NCBI GenBank assembly: GCA_024345305.1 | Contig: BRON01000014.1 | Span: forward strand, 992,001 to 1,056,000 | Reading direction: 5' to 3' | From: Mrakia gelida | Taxonomy: Eukaryota > Basidiomycota > Tremellomycetes > Cystofilobasidiales > Mrakiaceae | Length of the DNA stretch: 64,000 bases | In this document: positions 60,801-64,000 of the stretch, in pieces | Layout of the letters: every line of letters starts with the position of its first letter | Numbering within the stretch: the first letter of the stretch is position 1 | Notes under the pieces: generated by a model | What the model saw: the letters and a program-made list of their open reading frames with translations, nothing else | The model's database searches: none | Told to the model about the DNA's origin: nothing | Position numbers and translations under genes: made by a program

Positions 60801-62144
60801 CTCAGGATCGTCCTCGCCATCGCAGCATCGGAGGATCTCGATCTAGTCCAAGGAGACTTCAAGACGGCGTTCCTCACAGCAAACCTAGTGGAAACGGTCT
60901 TCATGGAACAGCCAACAGGGTACGAACAAAAGGGAGCCGACAAGAAGAAACTCGTCGCGCATCTCCTCAAGGCCCTATACGGACTCAAGCAATCACCACT
61001 CGCGTTCTACAATCATTCCTCAAAGTTCTTTCAAACTCAACTCAATCTCCATCCACTCGAAGCGGACCCTTGTATCTACATAGGGCATAGGAAGGGACGA
61101 CGGATCATGTTGGTCCAGTACGTTGACGACTTCGTCGCCGCAGGAGACAAGGAGGATTTGGAGTGGGTCATGACGGAGATCCAGAAGGAATTCAAGATCG
61201 ACGACAGAGGAGACCTCAACCCAGGAACCATCCTCGGAATCGACGTTACGAGGGACCGCAAGGCGGGGACAATGGACCTCAGCCAGAAACGATACGTTCA
61301 AACGGTCCTCGAACGATTCAACATGGTCGACGCAAAATCAAACAAGGTTCCGATGGACGACTTTAGGCAACAGTCGGTCCAATCGGAGGATTCGGGATCA
61401 GAGAAGCTGGACGGAGTACCCTACCTCGAAGCGGTGGGATCGTTGATGTACCTCCAAGTCTGCACTCGACCGGACATCGCCTTCGCCGTCGGAGTTCTCA
61501 GCCGATTCAGTTCGGACCCACGAAGGGTTCACTGGGGAGCAGTCAAGAAGGTCATGCGATACCTACAAGGATCAGCAGACACGTCGCTTCAACTTGGAGG
61601 ACACTCGGACGCTCCAATCGCAGAACTATGGACCGACTCCGACTACGCCGGAGACACGGAATCAAGACGATCAACAACAGGATTCGTCGTCAAGGTATTT
61701 GGATCCACAGTCATCTGGGCAAGTCGACGCCAAAAGGCAATCAGTCTCTCTTCTCTTGAAGCAGAGTACATCGCTCTCTCCGCAGGATGCCGGAACCTCA
61801 GATGGGTCGCCAAGATCCTCGCTGAACTCGGATACGACACCGGATCGATCCCAGTAAACGTAGACAACCAAGGAGCCATCGAAACAACCAAGAACGGTTC
61901 TCACTCGGAGAAGACCAAGCACATCGACGTCGCGTACAAATACGGACGAGAGGCCCAACAGAGAGGATTCATCAAGCTCAACTACTGTCCCACCGAGGAC
62001 ATGCAGGCAGACATCCTCACCAAGGCTCTCGGAGTCGAAAAGCTCGAACGGTTTAAGAAATCGCTCAACATCCAGAAGGAAACCTCGCGCGTGGATCAAA
62101 AGACCAGCGGAGACATGGATGGAAACCCGCAGAGGGGGAAATGA
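57837..62144 (+). CDS. Copia gag-pol polyprotein, element 2
   Basis: 1435 residues in one frame. Zinc knuckle C-H-Q-C-N-K-V-G-H-F-K-S-E-C at about 243, protease D-S-G-A-S-N-H at about 324, integrase zinc module then the D-D-E core with H-T-P-Q-Q-N-G-K-A-E-R intact, RT Y-V-D-D at about 1095, RNase H D-S-D-Y-A-G-D and S-L-E-A-E-Y, and the final V-D-N-Q-G-A and H-I-D-V blocks. An acidic Glu-rich linker (about residues 775-800) separates integrase from RT. No stop or frameshift: a candidate autonomous element. There is no separate gag frame, so Gag and Pol are presumably cleaved from one product. Confidence 0.97.
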   Translation: MSSNYSKKLDHKLFKLTALDGTNYETWSVRMEIAFGEAGIKPVVLGTKTRPNLTPEVKEKDTTGQEVVKQQNNVKDIEEWDLMDEFALHRIQMAVSDRELPRIRNCKHAKEAWDLLRKTHKVEGGAGEVMAIRRMRDLKMEEGEPVQEYIDEFQRIIDDMSALGLNIPDRMSTMFFLSGLPASLEQFIQHQTLQAQESKQELNPTAVATSLLIHVRTHESLKPTGTSSSKETALLVDKRTAKCHQCNKVGHFKSECWELNGGKPTGQGQGGKGRKFGKGKKENKGNWKDREEAHLVDYGLQAGSDIATSAQALFAQTKHGYIADSGASNHIVGDRERFVTYKAHNGTVTTANGSIVQILGIGSIHLQTTVKGSRKAFTISDVYHIPGFSNLISIGQLGNKGVETRFPSKGTTQTNKRCQFLRDGSLFMEGKEVSKNLYMLDVSDFKRVGSGGEDVALAATGVDKIEVLHRRLGHASISAMEELSRQKLLPTFTKKDIIGFKERICVPCVEGKQHRTPFPTSTTKTTSPLELVHTDLAGPMPIASAQGMRYMMTIWDDFSNYHWSFALKRKSETLATFIAWRKREEKRTNHVVKRIRSDNGGEYTSKDYEFYLRDEGITKETTIPHTPQQNGKAERGMRTIEEKITCALRDARDLDGSYWAEAMNYATYTINRIPSSSVNSQTPYQAYYKRKPDLTAMRTFGALAYALNLQKIKHQPKSIKCIFLGYGDLNGKKAYRLQVHGDPKRSILHSRDVIFDETRGVHQTVELPGMGQAGIKEDHKEEEEEEKELEEDKGEEQHLLKSNQQDPVRETEARKPNPSRVKHSYTYEPIIDEPAVDLSGSYGRGQRHKKPLTGTGDSARFVQTDYDITDFISEDFAGHAQATQPKLEDLPPPSVPNTYGEAMASEHAYFWREAMDEEMVSMEGNGVFELTELPSGSKTVRGRWVYALKKGADGRITRFKARWVAKGFSQQEGVDYVETYAPVSKLNSLRIVLAIAASEDLDLVQGDFKTAFLTANLVETVFMEQPTGYEQKGADKKKLVAHLLKALYGLKQSPLAFYNHSSKFFQTQLNLHPLEADPCIYIGHRKGRRIMLVQYVDDFVAAGDKEDLEWVMTEIQKEFKIDDRGDLNPGTILGIDVTRDRKAGTMDLSQKRYVQTVLERFNMVDAKSNKVPMDDFRQQSVQSEDSGSEKLDGVPYLEAVGSLMYLQVCTRPDIAFAVGVLSRFSSDPRRVHWGAVKKVMRYLQGSADTSLQLGGHSDAPIAELWTDSDYAGDTESRRSTTGFVVKVFGSTVIWASRRQKAISLSSLEAEYIALSAGCRNLRWVAKILAELGYDTGSIPVNVDNQGAIETTKNGSHSEKTKHIDVAYKYGREAQQRGFIKLNYCPTEDMQADILTKALGVEKLERFKKSLNIQKETSRVDQKTSGDMDGNPQRGK

Positions 62145-62174
62145 AGGAAGGACTCTCAGCTCATCGAGTGGGAG
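62131..62174 (+). other. Candidate polypurine tract of element 2
   Basis: A purine run overlaps the stop codon (62131-62153), and a second short one, GAGTGGGAG (62166-62174), directly abuts the 3' LTR. The abutting one is in the usual position for plus-strand priming; the longer one may assist. Confidence 0.45.
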
Positions 62175-62401
62175 TGTTGGAAGGTGGCGACTCGCAGAGA
62201 GATCTTACGTAGTAGCTTAGTAACGCGTCTCGTTCAGTCCCCTTGGTAGTAACCATTCTTCGTAAACAGCTTTGTAAGCTACCTTCAGATCACGTGACCA
62301 TTTCCATAGTATATAAACCTTTCGAGTAGCTAGCTTTATACAACAAGCTTTGAACCACATCCTGCAGACATCCCTAAGCTCAAGTGGACGACCCAACAAC
62401 A
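62175..62401 (+). repeat. 3' LTR of element 2
   Basis: 227 bp copy of 57564-57790. Confidence 0.95.
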
Positions 62402-62406
62402 CCAAC
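62402..62406. repeat. Target-site duplication CCAAC
   Basis: Second copy of the 5-bp duplication flanking element 2. Confidence 0.9.
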
Positions 62407-64000
62407 CTCCCCAACGGTTCGACTCCCTCCTCCCCGGTTCGAGTCTATACTCCTGGACTTCGATATGGACTTGGAACTCAGGTACTCTCAGAGCTGGAAA
62501 TCTACTCTTCGCCGTACTACTCGCCCGCTCAGCTCTTCGAGGACCTCGATGCAGCTTGGGACGGTCTAGGAGCAGAGGTTGTTATTCTCGGAACGTGCGA
62601 GGTCGAGTAAGTCCGCCTTCGTCTCTTTTCCCTCTTGTCTCGAGCTCGATACTGATGAACTCTTTGATCTCATGCTCGAAACAGCATGGGCTCCTTCTCC
62701 GATGGACTGTGGAAGATCTGGCAGTCGCGTCCCGACGACCGAAAGTTCCCTCTCGTCTGCATCACTCGTGAGTCTCGTCCACGCTTTCTCTCCTCCTTCG
62801 CACCATCTCGAGTGCAGTCGAGCTCACTCTCTCTCTTTCCTACCGTTTCTTTCTCTCGCACTCGCACAGATAACACTAACGACTTCAACTGGGCCGAGCG
62901 ATACTCAGGCGATTGGGCTCGAGTCGGCCAGCTTCGAGTCATGCCCATTTCTCCTCAGTGCGAGCCTTCTCTTCCTCTCTCCTCGTCGAGCTCACCAACT
63001 AGTTCTCGTCGTACTGACCACCGGACCGCATCTTCATGTTATACAGCGCCGCTCACTCTCAATACAACCGATTCGTCCAGTTCTCGGACGCGTCGAATCG
63101 CTTTCACCTCGGCTACTCTCAGATCTCGGTCCACCCTCACATCCCCATCCTTCCAATCGAACGACTTCGAGGTTTCAACGCCCATGGCGAGCACTCAGGA
63201 TCGTACATCTTCTCGCCCGAGCAGGATGGTCTCGGAGAGCTTCGTTTGAAGTTCAAGGACATCAACGACGAGGTCGGTGGTGTTCGAGACGAGGGGCTCG
63301 ACTCGACTTGGGGAAGGAGGGATGGCAGGGTGTTGAGAGATGTTGTCATTCAAGGGAACTTCGAGGTCAGTTCGGACGAGGGAAGAAAGAGTAAGATGGA
63401 AAGAGGAGACTCTCAGCTGACTCGACGCGACCTTCCTCCTCTTCGAACCAGGCTTTCCGTCGAAACTACGTTGGGATCTTCGCCGATCTGGAAGCTGAGA
63501 TAGCTCGTTCGTGCAACTCCCCCTCTCCTCCATCCGAAGCGAGACTACTGCTGACTCGCTCTCGTCGCTCGTCGTTTCACAGTCGATCCCTCTTCGTGGG
63601 GGTGAGTTCTGAAACTCTCGATGGACGTCGACGCGACTCGTTTCGGCTGACTCTCGTTACCTTTCCTTTCTCTAGCTACCTCGCTCCCTCCTCCCCTTCT
63701 TCTCCCTTCGTGCCAGCTGCGACTCGAGACCATTTTGTCCTACACCTCGCTGGAAACGGAGATCCCGACTTCATTCCTCCCAGGTTAGCGCAACACGTCG
63801 TGAAGGTGAGTACGAGGCGTCCTTTCCTTCTCGTCGATCTCGATTCGCTCCTGACGCGTCTCGTCCTCTTCTCTCGCCGAAACAGGTTCACAGAGGACTC
63901 TCCTACCTCGACTTCTTCAGCCTCATGGGCAGCATGGACGTCGTGCTGCCTGCTTTCACCGATTCTGGAGGATGTGAGTCTCGCGTTTCGGTGCAGAGAT

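Larger units (their letters stand above)
57564..62401 (+). mobile_element. Full-length Ty1/copia LTR retrotransposon, element 2
   Basis: 4838 bp, 227-bp LTRs identical by eye, 5-bp duplication CCAAC, intact ORF. Three bases shorter than element 1 because of a 3-bp indel in the short leader between LTR and ORF. Inserted in an exon in the same direction as the host gene. Confidence 0.96.
57053..64000 (+). pseudogene. Type II membrane glycosyltransferase-like gene, split by retrotransposon and cut by window end
   Basis: ATG at 57053 and an N-terminal anchor L-L-L-A-F-I-V-V-L-V-I-C-I-E-I. Lumenal blocks: R-I-L-V-A-S-S-F-G-A-H; V-F-M-S-L-V-D-T-L-E-S-L-L, cut by element 2; then V-V-I-L-G-T-C-E-V, F-P-L-V-C-I-T-x-N-T-N-D-F-N-W, L-R-V-M-P-I-S-P, H-I-P-I-L-P-I, V-V-I-Q-G-N-F, F-V-L-H-L-A-G-N-G, and V-H-R-G-L-S-Y-L-D-F-F-S-L-M-G-S-M-D-V-V-L-P-A-F at the window edge. 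The late part resembles the donor-binding half of GT-B glycosyltransferases. Exon 1 appears to end at a GC donor near 57260. Codons on each side of the insertion share one frame once the element and one duplication copy are discounted. The 3' end lies beyond the window. Confidence 0.65.

Overview
This is a eukaryotic window. Almost every gene is split by short introns (mostly 50-150 nt, GTGAGT or GTNNGT donors, CTGAC/CTGAT branch points, CAG acceptors). The DNA is GC-rich, intergenic gaps are short, and the gene content is fungal: the 1,3-beta-glucan synthase FKS1, a CYP61/ERG5 sterol C-22 desaturase, V-ATPase subunit F and an ITPA/HAM1 pyrophosphatase. My inference is a basidiomycete, most likely a red-yeast-like member of the Pucciniomycotina. 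No search could be run.

Layout. 0.4-13.3 kb: an F-box-like protein, a MYND zinc-finger protein, a second F-box protein (minus), the ITPA pyrophosphatase, two small minus-strand genes, a Ser/Asp-rich protein, a short-chain dehydrogenase with an in-frame stop, then a head-to-head F-box (minus)/MYND (plus) pair. 13.9-21.9 kb: FKS1 on the minus strand. 22.8-26.6 kb: a single-pass membrane protein, a doubtful small ORF and a four-helix membrane protein, all minus strand.

28.3-56.0 kb is the unusual part: a large, imperfect, inverted arrangement of one gene set. Left to right: F-box remnant (-), MYND (+), PLOD-like glycosyltransferase (+), GNAT (+), VMA7 (+), F-box (-), MYND (+), GNAT (+), ERG5 (-), MYND (-), F-box (+), PLOD-like glycosyltransferase (-), MYND (-). 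ERG5 and a GNAT copy sit at the centre. One copy of nearly every duplicated pair carries a lesion (frameshift, nonsense codon, broken splice donor or retrotransposon), and in the glycosyltransferase pair both copies do. The window holds six MYND proteins and six F-box or F-box-derived genes, several as divergent F-box/MYND pairs about 150-250 bp apart.

Two full-length Ty1/copia retrotransposons of the same family lie at 48.3-53.1 kb (minus) and 57.6-62.4 kb (plus). Each has identical 227-bp LTRs, one intact 1435-residue gag-pol ORF and a 5-bp target duplication, so both look recent. Each sits in an exon of a glycosyltransferase-like gene. The last gene (57.1 kb to the window end) is split by the second element and continues past the edge.

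Gene models were assembled by eye from splice signals, so internal exon edges and some starts are approximate. Single-base frameshifts next to C runs could be sequencing errors; this is flagged where it applies.
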